A stretch of DNA of 64,000 nt from Shewanella sp. AS1 (GTDB taxonomy: Bacteria > Pseudomonadota > Gammaproteobacteria > Enterobacterales > Shewanellaceae). Shown here piece after piece: positions 37,697-47,549 of this stretch. Below the pieces are notes generated by a model. The model made no database searches and was not told where the DNA came from. It saw only the letters and a list, made by a program, of their open reading frames with translations. Numbering within the stretch: the first letter of the stretch is position 1; the number at the start of each line of letters is the position of its first letter. Position numbers and translations under genes: made by a program. The stretch lies in assembly GCF_021412565.1 (NCBI RefSeq), contig NZ_JAKCLJ010000003.1:124001-188000 (forward strand), in the 5' to 3' direction.

Positions 37697-40600
37697 TTAC
37701 GACTGGCCTTCACAATGAAGGATCAGCAGATTCAGTTCACGTAAAGCAACTGAGAACTTCGCAAATTCATGGGTCTGCGAGGTCTTAAAATCTGCCAGCA
37801 TGTGGAACCATCTCTCCAATAAGCCCTGATTGGATTCGACCCACTGTGCAATAATCGTTTCAGCATCACAGCTCGAAGTACAAGTACGTAACACAGCAGA
37901 ACTCAAGGAGCGTTGTTGCCAATCCAGATCTTCTCTGAAGGCAGCTCTGGCCAGTGCCTGCCAGTGGTTAGCCACAGGCTGAGCGCTGATCTGCTCGAGG
38001 AACCAATGCAGGTCGATGCGTGCACCCAGCTTATAGTATGTCTCAGCTACCAGCGCCACAGGCTTACTTTCTAGCTCAGCTATCTGTGAAATATCCAGCG
38101 CTGAGAACAGGGTACTCATATTGACTACATCCGTGGCGACCGCTTCAGGTACGCCCTCTTTCACTAACGCCTCGATTTCACGGCGCAGTCCGTTAACTTC
38201 ACTCTCGACCATATATTGATGAACATTCTGACGAAGCTCTTCAAACACCGGGCGATATAAAGCAACGGTTTGTTCAATACTTTGACTACGATTGCGATGG
38301 CGTAGGAACCAACGGCATGATCTGCGTAAATTACGGCGCAGCTGGTGCAGCATTTCACCCTGAACAATCGCAGGAATGATGCCATTAAGCGCCGTGATCG
38401 ATTTAGTTAATTCTGCTAAACCAAACACTTCACGCGCCATAGTATAACAAATTGCCGCATCGGCGACTGAGGCACCTGTCTCATCTTGCATACGTTGAAC
38501 AAAATTTAGCCCCATGTCGTTGACCAACTCGTTGGCCAAAGAGGTGGCAATAATTTCGGCGCGCAGCGGATGGTTAACCATACGTTCGCTGTAACGCTCC
38601 TGCAGCTGACGCGGAAAGTATTCAATCAGCAATTGACTTAGGAATGAATCATCAGTGATCTCTGGCGTCAACAGCTGCTCTTTGAGCACCATCTTAGCGT
38701 AGGCGACCAGTACTGATAGCTCAGGACGGGTCAACGGCTTACCGTTGGCCAGACGTTCGGCCAATTCATCTTCACTTGGCAGGAACTCTAAGGCTCTGTC
38801 GAGCTTATCTTCTTTCTCCAGATAATGGATAAAGCGGATCTGCTCTTTTAACTGTTCGGCGCCATGTACCTGAGTCACAGAGATAGTACGGGTCTGATCC
38901 TTACAATCTTGCAGCACGATACGACTGACTTCATCTGTCATCTCAACCAAGAGACGGTTACGCTGTTTCAGCGTCATCTCACCTTCGGCCACCATGGCAT
39001 TCAGTAAGATTTTGATATTTACTTCGTTATCCGAACAATCCACCCCACCGACGTTGTCGACGAAATCTGTGTTCATGCGACCACCATTGGCGGCGTATTC
39101 GATACGACCTAACTGAGTACAGCCTAAGTTACCGCCCTCACCTACAATGCGTGCCTGTACTTCTTTACCGTTAACACGCAGCACATCGTTGGCGCGATCG
39201 CCCACTTCGGCATGGGTTTCGCTGCTCGCCTTGATATAAGTACCAATACCGCCGTTCCACAGCAGATCCACCTTCATCTTCAGCAGCTCTTTGAGCAGCT
39301 CGTTAGGTGTCATAGATGCTTTCTTAGTATCCAGCATCTTCTTGATTTCTGGGGTCAGCGTAATGGATTTCGCCGAGCGGGAGAAGACACCACCGCCTTT
39401 GGAGATCAACTCTTTGTTGTAATCTTCCCAGCTTGAACGTGGCAACTCGAACAGACGTGCACGCTCTTTGTAGCTTGCAGCCGCATCTGGATTCGGGTCG
39501 ATAAAGATATGCATATGGTTGAAAGCGGTCACCAGACGGATATGCTCAGAGAGCAACATACCGTTACCAAATACGTCACCGGCCATGTCACCTATGCCTA
39601 AACAGGTGAAATCTGTGGTTTGACAATCAATACCTATCTCGCGGAAGTGGCGTTTTACCGACTCCCAGGCACCGCGGGCAGTAATACCCATCTTCTTGTG
39701 ATCGTAACCGTTACTACCACCGGAAGCGAAGGCATCGCCCAGCCAGAAACCATACTCTTCAGAAATCGCATTGGCGATATCTGAGAAGGTTGCCGTGCCT
39801 TTATCGGCCGCAACCACTAGATATGGATCGTCTTCATCGTGACGCACCACATTGCTTGGCGGCACGATTTCACCTTCAACTATGTTGTCGCTGATATCCA
39901 GCAAACCACGGATAAACAGGCGGTAACACTCTTGTCCTTCGGTAAACAGTGCATCACGGCCACCTTCGGTTGGCAGCTGTTTACACACGAAGCCACCCTT
40001 GGCGCCCACAGGGACGATCACGGTATTCTTCACTTGCTGGGCTTTCACCAGACCCAGCACTTCGGTACGGAAATCTTCACGACGATCAGACCAGCGCAGA
40101 CCACCACGCGCCACTTTACCACCACGCAGATGCACGCCTTCGACTCTGGGTGAGTAGACGAAAATCTCAAACTTAGGCAGCGGACGTGGCATCTCTGGAA
40201 TATCAGAGGGCGAGAACTTAAATGACATGTATGGCTTGTTATTACCGTCCGGCAGTTGCTGATAGAAGTTAGTACGCAAGGTGGCATTAATCAGATCTAG
40301 ATAGCGACGAATGATGCGGTCATCATCTAGGCTCGATACCTCTTCAAGGCGCATCTCGATCTGCTCAACAAACTTGCCCAGAGTACGGGTCTTAAGCTTA
40401 GGATTGAACTTACGAATAAACATCTTCACCAGCAGATCGGCAATCTGCGGATAGCTACTGAAGGTCTCTTCGATATACGCCTGGCTGAAAGTTGCGTCAA
40501 TCTGACGCATATATTTCGCATAGGCGCGCAGCACAGAAACTTCTCGGCCTGAGAGGCTAGTTGCCAGCACCAGACGGTTAAAGCCGTCGTCTTCCAGCTC

Positions 40601-42541
40601 TTTACGCCACACCTGTGACAGCGCGGTCTGGAATCTGTCCTGACTGTCTGCCAGGTTATCTACGGCGGCGCCTTTAACAGTCATCAGGAAGTCGAGGATC
40701 CAGTAAGTCGCGCCTTCATCTGTGATCACTTCATAGGGACGCTCGTTAATGACGCGCAGACCGAAGTTTTCCAGCATAGGCAGGACATCAGAAAGATGAA
40801 TTGGCTCATCCTTATGGAACAGCTTTAAGCGAACCTTATTGTCTTTCAGCACAGTTTCCTGTGGCTGATAGAAAAGCATGCCCAGCTTGTGTTCATCGTC
40901 TAAGGCTTCCAGATGCTCCACATCGACTACAGCAGAGCTAGGTAACACATCCTCTTTATAGCTGCGAGGAAACGCATTCACATAGCGTTTGATCAACAGG
41001 TTGCCTGACTCTTCACCTTGAGCCGAAAGGAGAGCGCCGCTGAGCTTGTCTTCCCATGAACGCGCCGCTTCAATAAGATTATTTTCAATCGCAGTCACAT
41101 CGACATCCGTATTATTATTATCAACTTTCACAAAGTAATGGGTTCGCGCCAGGGTTGACTCAGAGAAATAAGTCGTGAACTCAACGTCGGCAGTGGTATT
41201 AAAGTGCTGCGCTAAAATTCGCTGAGTGTCCTGACGTAACTTAGTGTTGTATCTGTCTTTTGACACATAGACCAGACAAGAGAAGAAACGGCCAAAACCA
41301 TCTTTACGCACAAAGAGTTTGAGTTTGTCTCTGTCTTGCATCTCAAGCACGCCGCGAGCAGTGCTAGCAAGCTCAGATTCACGGGCCTGAATAATCTCAT
41401 CACGGGGTAAGGTTTCGAGAATATTAAGCAGCGCCTTGTAATCGTGTGAACGTGGCGTTAAACCCGAATCATCCAATACTCGCTGAATCTTACCGGCCAG
41501 CAATGGGATCTCACGTGGGCTGCGGTTATACAGGTTTGAGGCATACAGACCGATAAAGCGATCTTCGCCAATCACATTGCCCTTCTTATCGAACAGCTTG
41601 ATGCCGACATAGTCCACATAAGCGGGACGATGCACCCGGCTCTTCTCACTGCTCTTGGTCAAAATAAGCAGGCTCTTATCCAAGGCCTCTTTACGGGCGG
41701 TCTGGGACAAAGTCGATAACATCAGCCCCTTATCTGACTTGGGTTTGCCAGGAATATTCATCAGACCCAGACTGGTATCGTTATCCGGCACCAGCTCTAA
41801 ATCGCCTTCTACCTTGTTCAGGTAATAGCGGCGGTAACCCAATAGGGTGAAGTGATGGTTGTTAAGATAAGTCAGGAAATTCACCGCCTCATCTAATTCA
41901 GTTTTTTCACCGGGGAAAGGACGGTCAGCCAACTCAGCAATAGTCTGAGTCAACTTATTGGACATCGCCTGCCAGTCATTGACTGAGGCCGATACATCCA
42001 CTAATACGGAAGCTATCTCTTTTTCTAATAACTTGATGTCAGATTCGCTGCTTAGGCGATCCACTTCGATTAAAAATACCGCCACCTTTTCAGCATCTTC
42101 GCCAGGCGTATTGCCATAGCTGACGTTGACAATTGACTCCCCCTCACGCTTAAGCATCATAGGAGTGTGCAGCATGATGTGCGCCGTCAATCCCATACGA
42201 TTCAATGCCATGCCGACCGAGTCGACCAGGAAAGGCATATCAGGGTGAACGACCTCGATAATAGAGTGAGACGATTTCCAACCATGCTTAGACTGGCTCG
42301 GGTTAAATACCCGAATATGGGTCTCACCTACAGGCGTTTTATTAACGACATTCCAAAGACTTAATACTGCACCATAAAGATCACTGTCATTACGCGCATG
42401 CAGATCATCTTTCGACATATGTGCATAAAGGCAAGTCGCGAACTGCTCGACCTGCTTGGCTTGAGAATTAGGAACTTTGGAGTGAATAAGATTAACTACG
42501 TTTTCAAGTAGTACAGAAGACATTGCATCGTTCAAAGCCAT
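37697..42541 (-). CDS. gdhB: NAD-specific glutamate dehydrogenase, large (180 kDa) type
   Basis: A 1,614-residue GDH of the L180 class, which oxidises glutamate to 2-oxoglutarate with NAD. The long N-terminal regulatory part (about residues 1-700) contains ACT-like segments. The catalytic region begins near residue 800: LRGGKVARGGLRWSDRREDF, then VPVGAKGGFVCKQ with the catalytic Lys, and GIGDMAGDVFGNGMLLSEH. Such enzymes are usually catabolic and allosterically controlled. AAAGGA lies upstream of the ATG. It is a single gene with its own terminator. Confidence 0.96.
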   Translation of the reverse strand: MALNDAMSSVLLENVVNLIHSKVPNSQAKQVEQFATCLYAHMSKDDLHARNDSDLYGAVLSLWNVVNKTPVGETHIRVFNPSQSKHGWKSSHSIIEVVHPDMPFLVDSVGMALNRMGLTAHIMLHTPMMLKREGESIVNVSYGNTPGEDAEKVAVFLIEVDRLSSESDIKLLEKEIASVLVDVSASVNDWQAMSNKLTQTIAELADRPFPGEKTELDEAVNFLTYLNNHHFTLLGYRRYYLNKVEGDLELVPDNDTSLGLMNIPGKPKSDKGLMLSTLSQTARKEALDKSLLILTKSSEKSRVHRPAYVDYVGIKLFDKKGNVIGEDRFIGLYASNLYNRSPREIPLLAGKIQRVLDDSGLTPRSHDYKALLNILETLPRDEIIQARESELASTARGVLEMQDRDKLKLFVRKDGFGRFFSCLVYVSKDRYNTKLRQDTQRILAQHFNTTADVEFTTYFSESTLARTHYFVKVDNNNTDVDVTAIENNLIEAARSWEDKLSGALLSAQGEESGNLLIKRYVNAFPRSYKEDVLPSSAVVDVEHLEALDDEHKLGMLFYQPQETVLKDNKVRLKLFHKDEPIHLSDVLPMLENFGLRVINERPYEVITDEGATYWILDFLMTVKGAAVDNLADSQDRFQTALSQVWRKELEDDGFNRLVLATSLSGREVSVLRAYAKYMRQIDATFSQAYIEETFSSYPQIADLLVKMFIRKFNPKLKTRTLGKFVEQIEMRLEEVSSLDDDRIIRRYLDLINATLRTNFYQQLPDGNNKPYMSFKFSPSDIPEMPRPLPKFEIFVYSPRVEGVHLRGGKVARGGLRWSDRREDFRTEVLGLVKAQQVKNTVIVPVGAKGGFVCKQLPTEGGRDALFTEGQECYRLFIRGLLDISDNIVEGEIVPPSNVVRHDEDDPYLVVAADKGTATFSDIANAISEEYGFWLGDAFASGGSNGYDHKKMGITARGAWESVKRHFREIGIDCQTTDFTCLGIGDMAGDVFGNGMLLSEHIRLVTAFNHMHIFIDPNPDAAASYKERARLFELPRSSWEDYNKELISKGGGVFSRSAKSITLTPEIKKMLDTKKASMTPNELLKELLKMKVDLLWNGGIGTYIKASSETHAEVGDRANDVLRVNGKEVQARIVGEGGNLGCTQLGRIEYAANGGRMNTDFVDNVGGVDCSDNEVNIKILLNAMVAEGEMTLKQRNRLLVEMTDEVSRIVLQDCKDQTRTISVTQVHGAEQLKEQIRFIHYLEKEDKLDRALEFLPSEDELAERLANGKPLTRPELSVLVAYAKMVLKEQLLTPEITDDSFLSQLLIEYFPRQLQERYSERMVNHPLRAEIIATSLANELVNDMGLNFVQRMQDETGASVADAAICYTMAREVFGLAELTKSITALNGIIPAIVQGEMLHQLRRNLRRSCRWFLRHRNRSQSIEQTVALYRPVFEELRQNVHQYMVESEVNGLRREIEALVKEGVPEAVATDVVNMSTLFSALDISQIAELESKPVALVAETYYKLGARIDLHWFLEQISAQPVANHWQALARAAFREDLDWQQRSLSSAVLRTCTSSCDAETIIAQWVESNQGLLERWFHMLADFKTSQTHEFAKFSVALRELNLLILHCEGQS

Positions 42542-42761
42542 GTTACTTGTTTCCTTTAGGTCTATGGCAGCATTTTTTATCGTTTTAGGATGCTAAAGAG
42601 ATGACTGGTCAAAGTCATTGACCCAAGTCATGCGCGAAGTTTATTACTAAATGTGCCATATTTCGAGAACTATTTTAGTGGTAGATCCTCCATGTGTATC
42701 AGGCTTTCGGCCAATTTTCAGCCTAAATGAAAAAACAATCGTTAACTTAGCTTTTTTATGC

Positions 42762-42790
42762 AAAAAAAAGGAGAGCCTAGGCTCTCCTGT
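42762..42790 (-). terminator. Terminator of the RND cluster
   Basis: AGGAGAGCC/GGCTCTCCT with a short loop and a run of eight T on the minus strand, after the pump gene stop. Confidence 0.9.
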
Positions 42791-42794
42791 TCTA

Positions 42795-45101
42795 TTACTG
42801 CTTTAGCTTTCGCCAAAAAAACGCACCTATGGCGGGCAATATAATTATGGCGCCTAACATATTCACTAAAAACATAAAGGTAAGCAAAATACCCATGTCC
42901 ATCTGGAATTTTAGCGCCGAGAAGAACCAGGTACTGACACCAATGGCTAATGTCAGACCGGTAAAGATCACTGCACTGCCCCGCTCGATTAAGGCCTGAT
43001 GATAGGCTTGCTGCACAGGCATGCCGCTTCGCAGTTTGAGTGCCATAGTCGACAGTATATAGATACCGTAATCCACCCCTATACCAACCCCTAAGGCGAT
43101 CACAGGCAAGGTGCTAACCGCAAGACCAATATCAAGCCAGGTCATCAGCGCCTGTGCCAGGGTGGAGACCACATAAAGCGGCAAAATGACAGCGACAGTC
43201 GCGCGAATAGAGCGAAAACTGATCAAACAGAGCACAAATACCGCACCATAGACATAAAGCATCATAGGCAGCTGCGCATCGAAGACCGCTTCATTGGTCG
43301 CCGCCATCACCCCCACAGGGCCCGATGCCAGCTTAAAGCTCAGCTTATCATTGTCCATCTTAGCGGCCAGGGCTTTCACTTTTTCGACCACCACTTCTAT
43401 GGTCTGCGCCTTATGATCTTTTAAGAACAGATACACAGGCATCACAGAGCAATCGCCATTGAGTAGCCCAGAAGAGGTCGGGATTTGGCCTACCGCCTGC
43501 ACCAGACTCGCGGTAGTGCGCGGCAAAATCTGCCACTTAGGATTACCCTCGTTGAAACCGGCATTGACCTGCTTGGCTATGGACGCCAGGCTGGCGGTAG
43601 ATTCCACCCCTGGCGTATTGGCCACTCGCCACTCAAACTCATCGATTTGCATCAGGGCTTCATGGTAGGTACAGGCCTCAGGATAAGCTTCGACTATGAC
43701 TGTCATCACATCCGTGGTTATCGAGAAATGATCGGTAATATAGAAGGTATCCTGGTTATAACGGCTGTCAAAATGCAGTGCGGGTGCGCCACCCTGCAGA
43801 TCGCCAATCTGCATCTTGCTGGCCTGCTGCAGTCCAAAACCATAGAGTAACAAGGTCAAGGCGATCACCCAGATGGCGTATTTCAGGGTCGCAAAATGGG
43901 ATAAACGCAGCCACAGCTTATCAATGCCCGGATGAGGCTTAGTCTGGTCTGGCTTCACTTCAATGTAGGAGATAAGCAGGGGCAAGAGCACCAGATTGGT
44001 TAAGATAATCACGGCCACACCCAGTGATGCCGAAATTGCCAGCTCACGGATAATGCCGATATCGATGGCAAAGAGTGTCATAAAGCCGACTGTATCGGAC
44101 AATAAGGCTATACCACCGGGAATAAGCAGGCTCCTGAAGGCCAGGCCCGCGGCTGCCTTGGTGCTCTCTCCTTCTGCTACCCTGCGCCGGACGCTGTTAA
44201 TCATCTGCACCCCATGACTCACCCCTATGGCAAACACCAAGAAGGGGATGAGAATCGACATGGGATCGAGTCCAAAACCTATGACGGTCAACAACCCCAG
44301 CTGCCAGATCACGGCAACCAAGCTACACACAAGTGGCAGCACTGTGAGTTTTACTGACTTGGAGAACAGATAGACCATCACAGCGGTCACCAAAATCGCG
44401 ATCAGGAAGAAGAGCACTACCCCTTTGGCGCCATCGGCTATGTCTCCCGCCATCTTGGCAAAACCAATAATATGGATCTTTATCTGCTCATTCTCATACT
44501 GGCCGCGCAGCTGCTGTTCAAGCTGCTGGGCGAAGACCAAGGTATCGAGTGGCTTACCTGTTTGTGGATCGAAATCCATCAACTGTGCAGTCAGCATCGC
44601 CGCCGAATAATCTTCTGCAATCAAGCGCCCCACTATCCTCGCCTTCTCGATATTACTGCGTACCACGGCCAGCCCTTGCGGCGTGGTTGAGAAGTCTGCA
44701 GGAATCACAGGCCCGCCGGCAAAACCATCTTCCACCACCTCAGTAAAACGGGTTGAGGGCGAATAGAGGGATTTCACCTGAGAACGCTCGACCCCGGGGA
44801 TAAAGAACAGCTGATCATGCACCTGCTTTAAGGTGTCAAAAAAGTTGGGGTTAAAGATGTTACCACTGGTGTCTTCCACCGCCACCATGATGCTGTTTGC
44901 CCCACCAAACTGCTTTTGATGCTTAAGGTAGGTCTGCATGTAACTATGATTGAGCGGTATATTTTTAACGAATGCAGCATCCATTCTCAGCTGGCTGGCC
45001 TGATAACCTAAAAAGGCGGTCATGAGCACAAAGAGAAAAACCACCCATCCACGCTGCCTGAACAGGAGTGACTCTAATCCATTAACTAATTTATCTAGCA
45101 T
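42795..45101 (-). CDS. RND/MMPL-superfamily exporter
   Basis: A 768-residue inner-membrane protein with the two-fold RND plan: one N-terminal helix, a periplasmic domain (about residues 40-210), five helices, then the same order again (second helix near residue 400, second domain to about 620, final helices). Conserved helix motifs include FAIGVSHGVQMINSVRRR in the first half and GVGIGVDYGIYIL in the second. The size is that of MMPL/HpnN-like lipid exporters rather than AcrB (about 1,050). It is the last gene of the DUF1302-DUF1329-propeller-pump operon. The substrate is unknown. Confidence 0.88.
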   Translation of the reverse strand: MLDKLVNGLESLLFRQRGWVVFLFVLMTAFLGYQASQLRMDAAFVKNIPLNHSYMQTYLKHQKQFGGANSIMVAVEDTSGNIFNPNFFDTLKQVHDQLFFIPGVERSQVKSLYSPSTRFTEVVEDGFAGGPVIPADFSTTPQGLAVVRSNIEKARIVGRLIAEDYSAAMLTAQLMDFDPQTGKPLDTLVFAQQLEQQLRGQYENEQIKIHIIGFAKMAGDIADGAKGVVLFFLIAILVTAVMVYLFSKSVKLTVLPLVCSLVAVIWQLGLLTVIGFGLDPMSILIPFLVFAIGVSHGVQMINSVRRRVAEGESTKAAAGLAFRSLLIPGGIALLSDTVGFMTLFAIDIGIIRELAISASLGVAVIILTNLVLLPLLISYIEVKPDQTKPHPGIDKLWLRLSHFATLKYAIWVIALTLLLYGFGLQQASKMQIGDLQGGAPALHFDSRYNQDTFYITDHFSITTDVMTVIVEAYPEACTYHEALMQIDEFEWRVANTPGVESTASLASIAKQVNAGFNEGNPKWQILPRTTASLVQAVGQIPTSSGLLNGDCSVMPVYLFLKDHKAQTIEVVVEKVKALAAKMDNDKLSFKLASGPVGVMAATNEAVFDAQLPMMLYVYGAVFVLCLISFRSIRATVAVILPLYVVSTLAQALMTWLDIGLAVSTLPVIALGVGIGVDYGIYILSTMALKLRSGMPVQQAYHQALIERGSAVIFTGLTLAIGVSTWFFSALKFQMDMGILLTFMFLVNMLGAIIILPAIGAFFWRKLKQ

Positions 45102-45113
45102 CTGTGGGCCTTA

Positions 45114-46115
45114 TTATTCTTGTTTTAGCTGGACAAAGCCTTTTGTTCCAACCATCCACTGTTTGCCATCGGGCGTCTTGGCGATCGATACCAGGTTTTC
45201 TCCCTGACGCCGGGTGATCAGCTCCGCCTTACCTTCGCTATCGACATCGATAACCGCACCGGCATTACCCACTAGTCTTACCTTGGTATCACTCAGCACC
45301 AGACCGCCATTAAGGGTTGAGTCGACCGGTAGTGCTATCTCCTGCCAGGAAGCCGCATCATCTTCACTCTTAAACAGGTGTCCCCTGAGTCCCATCACAT
45401 ATAAGCCTTGCTTAGTTTCTAGGATATTAAACAGTGAACCATCGTAGGGAAAATCCAGTTGCTGCCAGTGCTGACCTAAGTCTTTAGAGATAGCGGCAAG
45501 CCCAAGCTCGCCTACCATCAATAAACGCTTGTCATCCAGCTGCACCACACGATTAAAATGGGGCAAAAGCGTGCTACGCTCGCTAAGATAGAGCGCCTCG
45601 TCTTCGGCTTTAAGCTCCTCTAAATAGGCAATATCCTCATCGAACAGCAGCTCCCCATGAAACTCTTCATTCCATGTTTGGCCGCCATCAGCGGTGCGAT
45701 AAAACAGACCATAGGCACCGATGGCAATGCCATTTTTGTTATCGAAAAACAGCATATCCATCAGTGGCTTTTCAATCTCAGCCGAGCGCATCTGCAGTTG
45801 CCAGGTCTCGCCGCCATCATCACTATGAATAATGGTGGCGTCATGACCCACTGCCCAGGCAAGCTTGTTATCAAACAGAGTCACCTTAGTGAGTAATGAA
45901 TTGGTGATTGAGGGGCGCTGCTGCCACGCCTGATGATAAACAAACAGATGCCCACGCTCGCCAACAGCGATGGCGCTATCGCCTCTCGTTGCTATATCCA
46001 CAAGCAGGGATTTGGCAGCTAAGGGTTGGATCGAATTATCCTGCTCCTGCCCGCTTGCCACAAAAGATGCAACACAAAATGCCAATGGGAGCAGTCGAAG
46101 CATGCCTGACCACAT
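45114..46115 (-). CDS. YCF48/BNR-type beta-propeller, periplasmic
   Basis: 333 residues with a signal peptide (about residues 1-22, ending VASG). The mature protein is made of repeats of the type DDGGETWQLQ, ADGGQTWNEEF, KDLGQHWQQLDF and DDAASWQEI, each followed by hydrophobic strands such as AVGHDATI, AIGAYGLFY and VGNAGAVI. These are Asp-box/BNR propeller blades, similar to YCF48/HCF136. It lies 12 bases before the pump gene. It may be an assembly or docking partner, but no enzyme function is visible. Confidence 0.85.
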   Translation of the reverse strand: MWSGMLRLLPLAFCVASFVASGQEQDNSIQPLAAKSLLVDIATRGDSAIAVGERGHLFVYHQAWQQRPSITNSLLTKVTLFDNKLAWAVGHDATIIHSDDGGETWQLQMRSAEIEKPLMDMLFFDNKNGIAIGAYGLFYRTADGGQTWNEEFHGELLFDEDIAYLEELKAEDEALYLSERSTLLPHFNRVVQLDDKRLLMVGELGLAAISKDLGQHWQQLDFPYDGSLFNILETKQGLYVMGLRGHLFKSEDDAASWQEIALPVDSTLNGGLVLSDTKVRLVGNAGAVIDVDSEGKAELITRRQGENLVSIAKTPDGKQWMVGTKGFVQLKQE

Positions 46116-46136
46116 ACAAACTTCCTTTTATAAGAA

Positions 46137-46154
46137 GAGGGGCGAAAGCCCCTC
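46137..46154 (-). promoter_or_regulatory. Intercistronic hairpin between DUF1329 and the propeller gene
   Basis: A perfect 7-bp stem GAGGGGC/GCCCCTC whose minus-strand loop is TTTC. No T-run follows it in the minus-strand direction. It may stabilise the upstream mRNA or partly terminate it. Confidence 0.5.
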
Positions 46155-46166
46155 ATAACAACTGGA

Positions 46167-47531
46167 TTAACGGATACCTTCACGTCTCAATGCCGCTGGA
46201 GTGAAGTTGGCTTCACTAAGCTTTGCATCGAAATTGTACATGCGACCTTCATTATCCAGCCCCATCGCCAGATAGCGACGCGATTGCAGGTCGTGGAACA
46301 CTTCCAGTGTGGTCCAAGGTGTCGGTACTTCATAATAGTTGATTTCATGGGCAACACCCACACGGTAGAGCTCGTCACGATTATCATAGATATCGGTCAG
46401 GGCGATCTGCCATGAATCTTCATCCAGATAGAAGACACGTGTTTTATAGATATGACGCATCCCTTCCTTCAATGTTGCCTTCACTACCCATACACGGTGT
46501 TTTTCCCAGCGGACATACTCTGGATTGATATGACCGGGTTTTAAGATCTGATCATATTTGAGTTTATCTGAGTGCAACTTGTAATCGTTGTAAGGGATAA
46601 AGATCTCCTGCTTGCCCAGCAGCTCCCAGTTGTAACGACTCGGCGAACCGTTGAACATATCGAAATCATCTGTGGTGCGCAGACCATCAGACACAGTACC
46701 CGGTGTATCGAACGCGACGTTTGGCGCCTTACGTACCCTGCGCTGTCCTGTGTTATAGGTCCAAGCCTGACGCGGCAGTGCTTCCTGATCCATCGTCTCT
46801 TTCACTAACAGCGCCGTACCGGCAAGACGCGCAGGCTGAGTCACCACCTGCTTGAAATAGAACAGGGTATTTTCCGCTTTGAGTTTATCCAGCGTCATCT
46901 CTGGACGGGAATACTCGAAACGTATCTCCTCAGACATCTCAATCAAGGTGTAACTACCCGACGCAGTAGGCGAAGCCTGATTACGCTGGGTTTCTATGTC
47001 CACACCACGAAATCGCAGAATATGGTTCCAAATTGCCTCAAGGCCACTTTGTGGCATGGGAAATGGGATCCCTTTTTCCGCCCCTGAAATACCGTTACCA
47101 TCAGCGATCAGTTCAGCACGGGTCGCATTCTCTTTGGTCGCATCATAGATATATTGAGGCACGGCGGCGCTGCGACGAGTCTGATAGACATTCATCTTAA
47201 AGCTGTCTGGATAGAGCTCAAACAGCTTGCGCTGACCATCGGTTAAGTTCGCCTGATACTTATCTTTATCGGCATTGGTGATGGTAAATTCTATCTTGTC
47301 AGCCACGTAGGGATCGGGATGATGCATCCCCTTCTCATAGCCTTCTATCGGCGCTGAGATCCCACCATTCCAGGCAGGAATAGAACCATCGGCATTCGCT
47401 GCCATCTCGCCACCCAGTGGCATTAAACTCTTGCCTAACTTATCCGCTTCGGCCTGTGAGACCTTAGCCCAGGCTTGGGAGGTGCCCAATGCCAGGATCA
47501 CGGTTGCCGACAATAGTGTTAAATTCTTCAT
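46167..47531 (-). CDS. DUF1329 family periplasmic protein
   Basis: A 454-residue protein with a Sec signal peptide (residues 1-22, ending AWA). The mature start KVSQAEADKLGKSLMPLGGEMAAN and the C-terminal WQIALTDIYDNRDELYRVG region are typical of the family. DUF1329 proteins are predicted to have a LolA/LppX-like fold that could carry a lipid. CAAGGAC lies upstream of the ATG. It is 18 bases downstream of the DUF1302 gene and is separated from the rest of the operon by a hairpin. Confidence 0.88.
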   Translation of the reverse strand: MKNLTLLSATVILALGTSQAWAKVSQAEADKLGKSLMPLGGEMAANADGSIPAWNGGISAPIEGYEKGMHHPDPYVADKIEFTITNADKDKYQANLTDGQRKLFELYPDSFKMNVYQTRRSAAVPQYIYDATKENATRAELIADGNGISGAEKGIPFPMPQSGLEAIWNHILRFRGVDIETQRNQASPTASGSYTLIEMSEEIRFEYSRPEMTLDKLKAENTLFYFKQVVTQPARLAGTALLVKETMDQEALPRQAWTYNTGQRRVRKAPNVAFDTPGTVSDGLRTTDDFDMFNGSPSRYNWELLGKQEIFIPYNDYKLHSDKLKYDQILKPGHINPEYVRWEKHRVWVVKATLKEGMRHIYKTRVFYLDEDSWQIALTDIYDNRDELYRVGVAHEINYYEVPTPWTTLEVFHDLQSRRYLAMGLDNEGRMYNFDAKLSEANFTPAALRREGIR

Positions 47532-47549
47532 TATTATTGTCCTTGTAAA

